A DNA stretch of 64,000 nucleotides from Chlorocebus sabaeus. Lineage: Eukaryota > Chordata > Mammalia > Primates > Cercopithecidae. The DNA is taken from assembly GCF_047675955.1 (NCBI RefSeq), contig NC_132911.1, positions 81,280,208 through 81,344,207 of the forward strand, in the 5' to 3' direction. How positions within the stretch are numbered: position 1 is the stretch's first letter; each line of letters begins with the position of its first letter. A program made the translations under genes and the position numbers. The notes below the pieces were generated by a model, which saw nothing but the letters and a program-made list of their open reading frames with translations, was not told where the DNA came from and did not search any database. This document shows positions 35,963 to 47,520 of the stretch, in pieces.

Positions 35963-37249
35963 TAACCTAATCTTTAGCTTATTTTACACTATTTAAGATT
36001 CTAATGACTGTGACCAGTCACCCAATACATATAAAGTGAGAGAGATAATTGCTCTCCCAAATATTCAATCAAGTTTCTATGGAAGGTTATGTGTTTCATT
36101 ACCTAGTAGGTTAAAGTTAATCTAATAAGGTAGTACAATGCCATATGAACTGAGTAAGCAAAATGCCATGAGTCTTCTGAAGAAGAAAACATTCTATAAT
36201 TTTTTCAGTAATAGTTTATGATATATTGTAACATTGGGAAGACTCATTAGTCTTCATATAGTGACTTAGAGTGAGGAGAAATTAGTATTAGGGATCACTT
36301 CTGAGCAAAGCGATTTTAAAAAACAGACTTCCCAATTTGCTGATTCACTATTCCCAGTTTTTCACTGTTCCAGAATGCCCAATTTCCCCGCATACACCAT
36401 CATGAAAGAAAATTTATTTAAATGCAAACACACTGAAAGACAAAACTTAAGCAAACTAAGCTTTCACCATCTAATGTCAGATCCCTTACTAAAAAGTTTG
36501 GAAACAGAGGACAAAGAGGAGACATAGTTTGTTCCCTACATCATCAGTAATACTAGAAACTCCCACTAATGTATATGGCAGTTTTATTTTTGGGCTTAAG
36601 TCTTAATATTATTGACTCTTAGAAGCCTTCTGCAGCTCCCAATATGGCTGCTGTCAAGAATAATGGCCTCTTCTAGCAATGGCTCTCTTATCACCAGGAT
36701 CTATTAAAGGATCCCCATTGCCACTTAATTTTTTTCAATGTTTTTTTTGTGTGTGTGTCAATCCACTAGAAAGCTCAGGGACATACACAAACAGCCATGT
36801 AAGCAGAGTACGTATAGGAACTTTCCTGATAAAAACTCAAGTGACAGTTTTATGCTACTAGATACCTGTTTTAAGAAACATGGAATGGTGTTATCCCTCT
36901 GCCACTTTCTACTACACTATAGGGTAGAAAATATTGCTGGCTTAGAGTAAGTATAAATGCTTCTTGGTAGAAACATCTGAGGAAGTGTGATCACAGTTGC
37001 ACAATTGTGTGACCTTGTCCCTTACTTCCCACACTCTATGTAAAAAAGAGAAATGATATTTTATCTGTTAAAATTATCATGAAAATAAAAAGAAGCAACA
37101 TATTAAAGTGCTGAAAAAAATTAAAACATAGCCATCCTACATTAAATGTTATCTATATATAAAACAAAAGAGATCAATATAATCCATAAGTAAAATTTCT
37201 AAACTTTTTATAATAAAGGAGAATATACAAATTTTATTATATATTTATT
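35963..37249. other. Unassigned DNA
   Basis: No recognisable gene or repeat. A faint MIR-like pattern exists near 36935-37050 but is too weak to call. Confidence 0.5.
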
Positions 37250-37325
37250 TATTATTATTTATTATTTATTTATTTATACATCTATTATTTATTTTTAACA
37301 GCAAACAACAACAACAACAAATGCC
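37250..37325. repeat. TTATT-rich and AAC simple repeats
   Basis: A TTATTATTT-type tract (37236-37290) and a short (AAC)n run (37303-37320). Confidence 0.8.
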
Positions 37326-37340
37326 AGTCCATATAATGAA

Positions 37341-37640
37341 TAAAACAATTAAAGTATATGCATGAAATGGAATACCATACAGCAGTGAAACTGTACATGC
37401 AACAATGTGAAAAATCTCACGATCATATTCAACTAAAGAAGTCAGACCCAAATTGAATATATTCTGTGACTTAATGAAGGTACTGGTTAGGACTACGACT
37501 ACCTTTGAGTAAAGGTAGTAGTATCTTGGAGGGGTCACCAGGGAGCTCCTGGGATTTTGGTGATTTTTGTCTTTCTTGATCTTGGGACTGTTTTACATGA
37601 TGTGTTTATTTGTTAAAAATCCATTGAGCTTTGCATTTAT
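37341..37640 (+). mobile_element. Old L1 3' end
   Basis: ORF2 end and 3' UTR blocks: 'ggaataccatacagcagtga', 'acatgcaacaatgtgaaaaa', 'ttcttgatcttgggactgtt' and 'aatccattgagctttgcatt'. Diverged L1M. Confidence 0.75.
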
Positions 37641-37920
37641 GAATTTTTCCCTTTTTTTAGTCTGTTAATATGGAGATTTAATAAAATTCATTATTAAATT
37701 TGTTAAAATATAAGTTCTATGATCTCTCATTTTCTAATGAAAAATATTTGTTCATCACTGAAATAAAGAAAGAGTATCTATGGTTTTATATATGTATTTT
37801 TATAAATGGCCTAGTGGATTGTTTTGAAATAATATAGACAACATCTCTCCATTTATTAGCATTTGGAAACTTTCCACTATCATTCATTCAATGTCATTTA
37901 TTCAATTCAGAAGTATTATT

Positions 37921-38231
37921 TATTTATTTGTTTATTGGTTTATTTATTTTTGAGACAGAGTCTCGCTTTGTCACCCAGGCTGGAATGCAATGGTGCGATC
38001 TCTGCTCACTGCAAGCTCTGCCTTCCAGGTTCATGCCATTCTCCTGCCTCAGCCTCCTGAGTAGCTGGGACTACAGGCGCCCACCACCATGCCAGGCTAA
38101 TTTTTTGTATTTTTAGTAGAGACGAGGTTTCACCATGTCAGCCAGGATGGTCTTGATCTCCTTTGTGATCTGCCCGCCTCAACCTCCCAAAGTGCTGGGA
38201 TTACAGGCATGATGAGCCACCGCGCCTGGCC
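37921..38231 (-). mobile_element. AluY/AluS, reversed, full length
   Basis: Reversed Alu with a T-rich leading tail, ending 'ccaccgcgcctggcc'. The target duplication is 'cagaagtattatt' at 37908-37920 and 'cagaagttttatt' at 38232-38244 (one difference). Confidence 0.93.
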
Positions 38232-38426
38232 CAGAAGTTTTATTTTTAACCTCAAATATTATATTGGACATAGCTGTATAAATTTTGAAATCTACTGTAT
38301 AATGTTTTCTATTGTTAATATCTGACATGGAAAATAGTAAGTTATAGTGTCATCTGATAGTATAACTGGAAAGTACTACTTTGTGTATTAAATTTGGAGG
38401 TCTTATAATGTGGATAAGCAACATCC

Positions 38427-38830
38427 AATATCTCAAAAATAATAACCAGTGAATGTGTCCCATTTAGTTTTGGAATCACGTTCTTCATGGTTGGTGTATA
38501 AGTACATATAGTCATGTATTCCTTAATGATAAGAACATGTTCTGAGAAATGCATCTTTAGGCAATTTTGTCATTGTGTGAAAATCATAGTATATACTTAT
38601 GCAAACTGAGATGGCATAGCCTTCTACATATCTAGGTTATATAGTATAGCCTATGGCTCCTTAGGGTACAAATCTATATGGCAAGTTACTGTACTGAGTA
38701 TTGTAAGCAGTTATAATACAATGCTAAGTATATATGTATGTAAACATATCTACACACAGAAAAAAATACAGCAAAAATATGGTATTATAATCTTACCTTT
38801 GTATATGTGGCCTGTTGTTAACGAAAACAC
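38427..38830. repeat. Left copy of a 404-bp direct repeat flanking an LTR
   Basis: The segment contains unique flank (38427-38508) and most of a small Tigger-like DNA transposon. It matches 40014-40416 in the same orientation, with roughly 38 differences by eye (about 90 percent). It ends exactly where the LTR begins ('gaaaacac|tgtgaccc'). Confidence 0.93.
38509..38830 (+). mobile_element. Small Tigger-like DNA transposon, copy 1
   Basis: The sequence resembles a common non-autonomous Tigger-type element: 'gtcatgtattccttaatgat', 'tacttatgcaaactgagatg', 'gttactgtactgagtattgt', 'gtggcctgttgttaac'. Its last bases are absent here because the LTR starts; they are present in the second copy. Confidence 0.65.
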
Positions 38831-40013
38831 TGTGACCCAGGCAGATGTCATTTCACCGCACCTGCCAAAGGGAATCAGGTTCCCACATGCACTTAGGGAA
38901 AAAGAAAGACCACGTTGGGGTGCCAGATATGAGGGGAAACCCCACCCGCAATGTTTATCATGGGTTCTTTTCTATTTCCCTAGGCATCTCGGTTGGTCTG
39001 AGAAATAAAGGGAAAGAGTACAAGAGAGAGAAATTTTAAAGCTGGGTGTTCAGGGGAGACAACACACGTCAGCAGGTTCCGTGATGCTCCCTGAGCTGTA
39101 AAACCAGCAAGTTTTTATTAGCGATTTTCAAAAGAGGAAGGAGTGCATGAATAGGGTGTGGGTCACAGAGATCACATACTTCACAAGGTATAAAATATCA
39201 CAAAGCAAGTGGAGGCAGGGCAAGATCACAGGACCACAGGATGGGGCTAAATTAAAATTGCTAATGAATTTTCGTGCACACATTGTCATTGATAACATCT
39301 TATCAGGAGACAGGGTTTGAGAGCAGACAACCCGTCTGACTAAAATTTATTAGGCAGAAATTTCCTCATCCTAACAAGCCTGGGAGCACTACAGGAGATG
39401 GGGCTTATTTCATCCCTTCGGTTTTGACCGTAAAAGGCAGCCACCTTAAGGGGGCTGTCTACAGACCTAACCCCAGGGCGCATTCTTTTTCTCAGGGATA
39501 TTCCTTGCAGAGAAAAATAATTCAGAGATATTTCTCCTATTTGCTTTTGAAAGAAGAGAAATACGGCTCTGTTCTGTCTGGTTCACCAGCAGTCAGAGTC
39601 CAAGGCCATCTCCCTTGTTCTCTGAAGATTGCTGTTATCCTGTTCTTTTTTCAAGATGCCCGGATTTCATATTGTTCAAACACACATGCTCTACAAAAAA
39701 TGTGTGCATTTAATGCAATCATTACAGGGCCCTGAGGCGACATTCATCCTCCTTAGCTTACGAAGATGACGGGATTAAGAGATTAAAGTAAAGACAGGCA
39801 TAGGAAATCACAAGGGTATTGATTGGAGAAGTGATAAGTGTCCATGAAATCTTCACAATTTATGTTCAGAGACTGCAGTAAAGACAGGCATAAGAAATTA
39901 TAAAAGTATTAATTTGGGGAACTAATAAATGTCCATGAAATCTTCACAATTTATGTTCTTCTGCCATGGCTTCAGCCAGTCCCTCCATTCGGGGTCCCTG
40001 ACTTCCTGTAACA
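38831..40013 (-). mobile_element. Endogenous retrovirus solo LTR (ERVK-like)
   Basis: A 1,183-bp LTR on the minus strand with canonical ends: the plus strand reads 'tgtgaccc' at the left and 'cctgtaaca' at the right. Read on the minus strand, an AATAAA signal lies just before 'acttgctgg' (about 39114). A stretch is tandemly repeated inside (39785-39866 and 39880-39957, both containing 'tccatgaaatcttcacaatt'). The style matches betaretrovirus-like human LTRs of the LTR3/LTR13 kind, but I cannot fix the family. No internal retroviral region is present. Its flanks are 404-bp direct repeats instead of the usual short target duplication. Confidence 0.85.
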
Positions 40014-40416
40014 AATATCTCAAAAATAATAACAAGTGAATGTGTACCATTTAGCCTTGGAATCACTTTCTTCATGGTTGGTGTATAAGTACATACAGTC
40101 ATGTATTGCTTAATGATAGGGACATGTTCTGAGAAATATGTCTTTCGGCAATTTTATCATTGCGTGAACATCACAGAATATACTTATGCAAACCTAGATG
40201 GCATAACCTTCTACATACTTAGGTTATAATATATAACCTATGACTCCTTAGGGTGCAAATCTATATGGCAAGTTACTGTACTGAGTATTGTAAACAGTTG
40301 TAATACAATGGTAAGTATATATGTATGTAAACATATCTAAACATAGAAAAAATACAGCAAAAACATGATATTATTATCTTACCTTTGTATATGTGGCCTG
40401 TTGTTAACCAAAACAC
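40014..40416. repeat. Right copy of a 404-bp direct repeat flanking an LTR
   Basis: Partner of 38427-38830. It starts 'aatatctcaaaaataataac' immediately after the LTR end. Beyond 40416 the Tigger-like transposon runs on ('cattagatggtgcatgactg'), so this copy keeps the original right-hand neighbour, while the left copy keeps the original left-hand neighbour. Confidence 0.93.
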
Positions 40417-40436
40417 CATTAGATGGTGCATGACTG
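40096..40436 (+). mobile_element. Small Tigger-like DNA transposon, copy 2
   Basis: Same element as 38509-38830, with its 3' end retained ('gtgcatgactgtg'), the counterpart of the 5' 'cagtcatgta' terminal inverted repeat. Confidence 0.65.
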
Positions 40437-40461
40437 TGCGTGTGTGTGTGTGTGTGTGTGT
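40436..40461. repeat. (GT)n microsatellite
   Basis: About 12 GT units directly at the 3' end of the Tigger-like element. Confidence 0.9.
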
Positions 40462-41335
40462 AAAACACATATATACTGTGTTACTGGTTAATGAAACCTC
40501 TGGAATAACATTTCCTTCTACTATCTCAGTGAGGGTAATTTACTATCATATGGCTGATGTATTATTGCTCTGATCTAACAACAATTTCCACAATTTTATC
40601 CTATTAATTTATTTTAATACAGCTCCAATTTGAACAGCACATCTGACAAAAATAGAGTAAAATTGATTTAAAACAAAATGTATCATTTTATATTTTAATT
40701 CCCATTCTGTTTCTATATAGTGATAGTAAAGTCATCTAAATTAAATTTAAGATTATACCTTCCTTCAGATACCACATTTTAGTGATAGCTTCACCCACTG
40801 GTCTTATGGGAATTTCCTCTAGAAGAAGATTCAGAATTGAAGATACTATTGATTTTTTTTTAAATTGGAAAAATATTTTTGTGCCTCAACTGTTTGCTAG
40901 ATGCTATAGAAAAGTAAGTCACTTCTCTTTCTAACATAAAGAGCTTACAATTTGAATATGAAAGTAAGATGAAGTGATTATAAGTCAAAAAGCAAATTGA
41001 ATAGCAAATTCAAATGGCAAATTTAAACAGCAAATTCCAATAGATATAGAATCTAATCAGTTCCATTGTGTTTTAATTGTATTTTTTCTATATTGGAAGA
41101 GCAAAACATTAAAATATTAATATTGTTTCATATTACAAGTATGTCTGTGAAGAGGTTGTGGGATTAAAATACAGACTTTGCATTTGAAAAGACACTGAGG
41201 GATTTTTTATAATCAGTAATCAATCATTTCATAATTGATTGTGAAATATTGAAGTGATAAATGAATTAATGCAAGGACTATTTACTTGAAGATATAAAGT
41301 AAATATACTATATATTTCAAGATATAAATAATAGA
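40462..41335. other. Unassigned AT-rich DNA
   Basis: No recognisable feature. Confidence 0.5.
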
Positions 41336-41735
41336 GTTGAAATTATGTAGTAGATATTATAAACATTTACTCATATCTCATGCTCTTCTACTTCTTGCCA
41401 CCTACAAGGAATATCCTTTCTTACTCTATGACTTAGTTTATGGTCAAAGGATGTCAGCAGAAAGGACTGATGTCACCTCCAGGCTGACACATTTAACTTC
41501 TGATGCAGTGTTCTCCATGCTACCCTCTCCTGCTTGGTGAACTGTGGAGCACTTGTGTTGAGAAGTAGGTGCCACAAGATTGAAGCAGCCTTGGATCTTG
41601 AACTGCCACATGGAGAACAGCTGCTTTGAAGAGAAACTCAGACTGCAGGGGACTTTGAATGAGAAAGAAATATACAGACTTTGTTGTAATAAGTCACTGA
41701 AATATTGTGTTCTTTTTTAACTTTAATATAAACTT
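41336..41735 (+). mobile_element. Possible ancient LTR
   Basis: The stretch has the general layout of an old mammalian LTR, with 'ccttggatcttgaactgcca' and 'gttgtaataagtcactgaaa' near the 3' end resembling the usual 'gttgttttaagccactga' block. The match is loose, and it could be ordinary DNA. Confidence 0.35.
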
Positions 41736-41929
41736 GTCTTTTCTGACTGAAGCAAAATAAGCAGTGGCTAGGAAATAAGTAGAAGAGGAAGTCAACAGAG
41801 TCTGTCTAAAGGTTTAGATAATTAAGTACACTACTAAATGTAATAGTATGTTAAAAACACTAGAAAACGTATGAATGTTCCAAATTATTAAGAAAAAACT
41901 ACTCATAAACATACATAAAAGAACACAAA

Positions 41930-42309
41930 CATTGTTTACCTAGTGAAAGAACAAAAAGAAGCAAAGGGAAAATATAAATGACATAATTAAAGAAACGTGT
42001 GTCATTAGAATAAATGTAGAAGGACTTCAGAATTTAAAGTGAAAGACTGTCTATTAAAACCAAATAAAAATCTAACAATATACTCCATGGTAAAACACAC
42101 TTATTACAAATTAGCTCAGAAAAGCCAAATATTTTTTTAAAAAGGGGGGTATAATCATTCCAGACATATGCAAATAAACAAAAGATGAAAGGTGAAACTG
42201 CCCATTTTATAATCAGAAAAATTTAAATTCAGAGCAAAAATAATTAAAATAATAATACAATTTGCATTGAAGATCAAAGAAAATTTCATGTACCAAAGAA
42301 TGTAGTATA
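41930..42309 (+). mobile_element. Old L1 ORF2 fragment, left part
   Basis: Diverged L1M ORF2-like sequence ('aaattcagagcaaaaataat' resembles 'gtttcagagcaaaaaaaatt'). It is interrupted by the MST provirus and seems to continue at 44695-44990. Confidence 0.45.
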
Positions 42310-42314
42310 GTCAC

Positions 42315-42689
42315 TGATATGATTTGGTTCCATGTCCTCACCCAAATCTCATGTTGAATTACAATCCCCATGACTTGAAGGAACAGTCTGGTGAGAGGTG
42401 ATTGAATCATGGGTTTAGATGTTCCCTTTGCTGTTCTCACGATACAGTTTGCAAGAGGTCTGGTTGTTTGAAACAGTATAGCACTTCTCCCTTTTCTCTC
42501 TCTCTCCTGCCACCGTGTAAAGATGTGCTTGCTTCTCCTTCACTCTTTTGTCATGATTGCAAGTTTCTTGAGCCCTCCTCAGCCATACTTTCTGTATAGC
42601 CTGTAGAACTTAAGTCAATTAAACCTCTTTTCTTCATAAATTACAGTCTCAGGTAGTTCTTTATAGCAGTATGAGAATAGACTAATACA
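42315..42689 (+). mobile_element. MST provirus 5' LTR
   Basis: 375 bp, starting 'tgatatgatttggttcc' and ending 'gactaataca'. Preceded by the 5-bp target duplication 'gtcac' (42310-42314). Confidence 0.95.
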
Positions 42690-44307
42690 GAAAATTTGTA
42701 CCTACCAGGCGTGGGGTATTGCTATGAAAATACATGAAAATGTGGATGCCACCTTGGAATTGGGTAACAGGCAGAGGTTGGAACAGTTTAGGGACTCAGA
42801 AGAAGACAGGAAAATGTTGGAAAGTTTGGAACTTCATAGAGACTTGTTGAATGGTTGCGACCAAAATGCTGATAGTGATATAAACAATTAAATCCAGGCT
42901 AAGGTGGTCTCAGATAAAGATGAGAAACTTATTGAGAACTGGAATAAAGGTCACTCTTGCTATACTTTAGCCAAGAGACTGGTAGCAACATGCCTGTCCT
43001 AGAGATCTGTGGAACTTTGAACTTGAGAGAGATGATGTAGGGTATCTGTCAGAAGAAATGTCTAAGCAGCAAAACAAGAGGTAATCTGGCTGTTTGTAAA
43101 AATGTATTCTCATATGCATGGACACAGAGATTATTTGAAACCGGAACTTATATTTAAAATAAAATCAGAGCATAAAATTTTGGAAAATATGCAGCCTGGT
43201 CATGTGGTAGAAAAGAAAAACCCATTTTCTAGGAAGAAATTCAAGCTGGCCACAGAAATTTGCTTAAGTAAAGAAGAACCAAATGTTCCAAGACAATGAG
43301 GAGGAGGCATCAAATGCACTTCAGAGACCTTCGTGGCAGCCCCTCCCATCATACACCTGAAGGCCTAGTACTGAAGAGTGGTTTCCTGGGCCAGGCCCAG
43401 GACCCCACTGCTCTGTGAAGCCACCGGACATGATGCCCTGCATCCCAGCTGCTTCAACTCCAGCTGTGGCTTATAGGGGCCAAAGTAGAGTTTGGGCCAT
43501 TGCTTCAGATGGTGCAAGCCCCAAGCCTTGGTGACTTCAAAATGATGTTAAACCTGAGTGTGCAGACAGCAAGAGTTGAGGCTTGGAAGCCTCCACCTAG
43601 ATTTCAGAAAATGTATGGAAATGCCTGGATGTCCAGGCAGAAGTCTGCTGCAGGGGCAGAGTCCTCATGGAGAACCTCTACCAGGGCAGTGTGGAGGGGA
43701 AATGTGGGGTTGGAGTCCCCACATAGAGTTCCCACTGGGGTACTGCCTAGTGGAGCTGTGAGAAGAAGGCCACCATCCTTCAGACCCTAGAATGGTAGAT
43801 TCACTGATAGCTTGCACCATGCACCTGGAAAGGCCACAGTTACTCAATGCCAGTCCACTAAAGCAGCTGCAGTGGCTGTACCTTGCAGCATCATAGGGGA
43901 AGAGCTAACCAAGGTCTTCGGAGCCCATTCCTTGCAACAGTGTGGACTGGATGTGAGACATGAAGTCAAAGGAGATTATTTTGAAGCTCTAAGATTTAAT
44001 GACTGCCTTGCTGGGTTTCAGACTTGCATGGGGTGTATAGACTGTTTCTTTTGGCAAATTTCTCCCATTTGGAATGAAAGCATTTACCCTATGCCCATAT
44101 CTTCATTGTATTTTGGAAGTAACTAAACTGTTTCTGATTTTACGGTCTCATAGGCACAAGGGACTTGTCTTGTCTCAGATGAGACTTTGGACTTGGACTT
44201 TTCAGTTAATGCTGGAATGAGTTAAGACTTTGGGGAAAGGTTGGGAAGACATGATTGCATTTTGAAATATGAGAAGGACATGAGATTTGGGAGTGGCCAT
44301 GGATGAA
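42690..44307 (+). mobile_element. MST provirus internal region, complete length
   Basis: About 1.6 kb between two LTRs, running from the standard 'taccaggcgtggggtattgc' start region to the segment before the 3' LTR ('ggaaaggttgggaagacatg'). MaLR internal regions hold a remnant of retroviral coding sequence and need enzymes from other elements to move. Open frames such as 43500-43790 (96 codons) and 43812-44126 (104 codons) are pieces of this remnant broken by stops and shifts; none is a working gene. Confidence 0.93.
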
Positions 44308-44689
44308 TGATATTGTTTGGATTTGTGTCCATACCCAGATATCATGTCAAATTGTAATTCCCATGTATTGAAGGAGGGGCCTGGTGGGAGGTGATTGAAT
44401 CATGGGATTAGACATGCCCTTTTCTGTTCTCATGATAGAGTTCTCATGGGATCTGGTTGTTTGAAAGTGTGTAGCACTTCCCCTTCTAGAGAGAGCTTTC
44501 TCCTGCCTCCATGTGAAGAAGATACTTGCTTCCCCTTCATCCTTCTGTCGTGATTGTAAGTTTCCTGAGGCCTCCCAGCCATGCTTCCTATTTGGTCTGC
44601 AGAACTGTGAGTCAACCAAATATTCTTTTCTTTATAAATTACCCAGTCTCAGGTCGTTCCTTATAGCAATGTGAGAACAAACTGATACA
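44308..44689 (+). mobile_element. MST provirus 3' LTR
   Basis: 382 bp, starting 'tgatattgtttggatttg' and ending 'actgataca', followed by the target duplication 'gtcac' (44690-44694), identical to the one at the 5' side. The two LTRs have clearly diverged, so the insertion is old. Confidence 0.95.
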
Positions 44690-44694
44690 GTCAC

Positions 44695-44990
44695 ACAGCC
44701 AAAACATCAGGAAATACAAGAAAGAGAAACACATTTGTAGCAGATACATTTTTTTCATTTTAGGTTAAACTGAACAAAAAAGTAAATATGTAAGTGATGT
44801 AAATAGTATTCATATATGGTTACAATTTAAAAAATTATATATACTGATAATAGGAAATACTTTTTTTAAATGTCATAAACTTCTCTAAAATTGGTCATCT
44901 TTTATGTGCCAAAGCACTTCAATCAGCTCTAAAAAGTTGGACTAATAGATTCTATTCTCTGTTCTAATTCAAAGAAACACAAAAGTAGTA
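44695..44990 (+). mobile_element. Old L1 ORF2 fragment, right part
   Basis: Probable continuation of 41930-42309: 'ttggtcatcttttatgtgcc' resembles the 'atattctgggccataaaac' block in L1M ORF2. Weak match. Confidence 0.4.
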
Positions 44991-45006
44991 GAAAAATATG
45001 AAAACA

Positions 45007-45303
45007 GGCTGGGCCCGGTGGCTCAAGCCTGTAATCCCAGCACTTTGGGAGGCCGAGATGGGCGGATCACGAGGTCAGGAGATCGAGACCATCCTGGCTA
45101 ACACGGTGAAACCCCCTCTCTACTAAAAAATACAAAAAACTAGCCAGGCAAAGTGGCAGGCACCTGTAGTCCCAGCTACTCGGGAGGCTGAGGCAGGAGA
45201 ATGGCGTAAACCCAGGAGGCGGAGCTTGCAGTGAGCCGAGATCCGGCCACTGCACTCCAGCCTGGGCGACAGAGCAAGACTCCGTCTCAAAAAAAAAAAA
45301 AAA
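45007..45303 (+). mobile_element. AluY with Old World monkey-type bases
   Basis: A full-length young Alu. Positions that I associate with Old World monkey AluY (AluYRa-type) are 'ggctcaagcctgtaatcc', 'aaaaaatacaaaaaactagc', 'atggcgtaaaccc' and 'gagatccggccactgc'. The target duplication 'aaaaatatgaaaaca' is perfect at 44992-45006 and 45304-45318. It is the best clue to the organism. Confidence 0.93.
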
Positions 45304-45589
45304 AAAAATATGAAAACAATGTATAAATTTAAAAACTATATGTACAAGCATACTTCAGAAACATTGTGGGTTCAGTTCCACCACCACAATAAAGTGAATA
45401 TCAAAATTAAACAAGTAACAAGAATTTTTTGGTTTCCCAGTGCATATAAGAGCAATGTTTACACTACATTATAGTCTATTAAGTGTGCAATAGTACTATG
45501 TGTAAAAACCTGAGACATATATCATATTTAAAAATTATTTTATTGCAAAAAATTGCTATTATTCATCTCAACCTTTATCAAGTCATAAT

Positions 45590-47520
45590 CTTTTTGCCTC
45601 AGTGTTGATGACTGCTGACTGATCATCATGATATCTACTGAAGATTGGGGTTGCTGTGACAATTGCTTAAAATAAGACAACATAAGGTTTTGTGCATTGA
45701 TTGACTCTTCTTCTCATAAAAAATTCCTCTGTAGGATGTGACGCTGTCTTCACACATTCTACCCATGATAGACCTTATTTCAAAATTGGACTCAATTCCA
45801 CTGCTGCTTTATCAACTAAGTTTATAGAATATTCTAAATCCTTTGTTACCATTTCAACGTTTACAGCATTTTCACCAAGAGGAGATTCAACTTCAAGATA
45901 TTACTTTATTTGCTTATTCTTAAAAAGCAAATCTTCATTGGTTTAAGTTTTATCATTAAATTGCAGCAATTCAGTCACATATTCAGGCTCCACCTGTAAT
46001 TCTAGTTTTCTGGCTTTTTTCATCACATCAGCAGATACTCCTTCCACTGAAGCCTTAAACCACTCAAAGTCATCCATAAGTGTTAGAATCAACTTTTTTC
46101 AAACTTTGTTCATGTTGATATTTTGACAACCTCTCCTGAATCATCAATATGCTCAACAACATCTAGAATGCTCTATCCTTTCCAGAAAGTTTTCAGTTGA
46201 TTTTACCCAGATCCATCAGAGGAAATACTATCTCTAGCAACTGTATCCTTATGAAATGTATTTCTTAACTAAGAAGACTTAGAAGTTGGGTTTATTCCTT
46301 GACCTTGGGCTATAGAATGGATGTTGTGTTAGCATGAAAACTACAGTAATTTCCTTGCACATTTCAATCAAAGCTTTTAGTTGATCAGGTCCATTGTGAA
46401 TGAGCAGTAATATGTTAATGAAAGACTTTTTTTTCTGAGCAGTAGGTCTCAACAATGGGCTTAAAATATTCCATAAGCCATGCTGTAAACAGATGTGCTG
46501 TCATCCAGGCTTTCTTTTTCCATTTCTAGAGTGCAGGCAGAGTAGATTGAGCATAATTTTTAAGGTCCTAGGATATGCAGATTGGTAAGTGAGCCCTGGC
46601 TTCAACTTGAAGTCACCAGCTACATTAGCTCCTACTAAGAGTGTTAGCTTATTCTTTGAATCTTTGAAGCTAGGCATTGACTTCTCCTTCCTAAAGAAGG
46701 AATCCATGTATGTCTTCTTTTTCCAATATAAGTGTGTTCCATCTATATTAAAAATCTGTTGCTTAGTGTAGCCACCTTCATTGGTATCTAATGTGTGCAG
46801 GTAACTCGTAGGTGTCTTGCATTACTGTTTGTCTTCAGTAAATGACTTACAGATAAATGACTGATTCTCCAGGTCTTCTTTCAGGGATCCTCAGGACTCC
46901 CCTATGCTTTATTTTCCTTTGCATGAATGATCTTAGCTAAATATCCTGGATAACTTGATACAGCTTTGACACCAGGACTTGCTGCCTCACCTTGAACTTT
47001 TATGTTATGAAGATGGCTTCCTTTTTTAAGTCACATGAACTAACCTCTGCTAGCTTCAAATTTTTCTTCTGCAGCTTCCTCGCAGCTCTCAGCCTTCATA
47101 GAACTGAAGAGAGTTAGTGCCTTGCTCTAGATTAAGCTTTGACATAAGGAAATAATGTGACTCATTTGTTCTTTATCTAGACCATTCAAACTTTATCTAT
47201 AGCAGTAGTAAGGCTGTTTTGTTTTCTTATCATTCACGTGTTCACTAGAGTAGCACATCTAATTTTCTTTAACTTTTCCTTTGCATTCACAACTTGGTTA
47301 ACTGGCACAAAAGGCCTAGCTTTTGGCCTATCTTGACTTTCAACATTCTTTCTCCACTATGCTTAATCATTGCTAGTCTTTGAGAGACACAAAGTGAGAA
47401 AAGAGTTAATCTTCCTTTCAGGTGAACACTTAAAGGCCATTGTAGGTTTATTAATTTGCCTAATTTCAGTATTGTTGTGTCTCAGGGAATATATGTCTGA
47501 GAAGAGGGAGAAATGTGGAG
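45590..47520 (-). pseudogene. Tigger1 transposase (pogo/CENP-B-like), broken
   Basis: Minus-strand remnant of the Tigger1 transposase, a DDE-type enzyme with CENP-B-like DNA-binding domains that cuts and pastes the element. The best-preserved piece is 46501-46707 (68 codons), with the recognisable segments 'SMPSFKDSKNKLTLLVGANV' and 'DFKLKPGLTY' from the catalytic domain. Other parts are split by stops, frameshifts and the 46783-46924 insertion. It cannot make active enzyme. Confidence 0.85.
46783..46924 (+). repeat. Foreign 140-bp insertion in Tigger1
   Basis: Tigger1 sequence runs up to 'gccaccttcat' and resumes at 'gatcttagctaaat'; the bases between are not Tigger1. They match 50248-50388 in the same orientation at roughly 93 percent, including 'ttgcattactgtttgtcttc' and 'ctgattctccaggtcttctt'. 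This looks like a templated insertion from DNA about 3.4 kb away. Confidence 0.9.

Noticed and set aside
39424..39735. 103-residue open frame
   Set aside because: It is inside the endogenous retroviral LTR and on the opposite strand to it.
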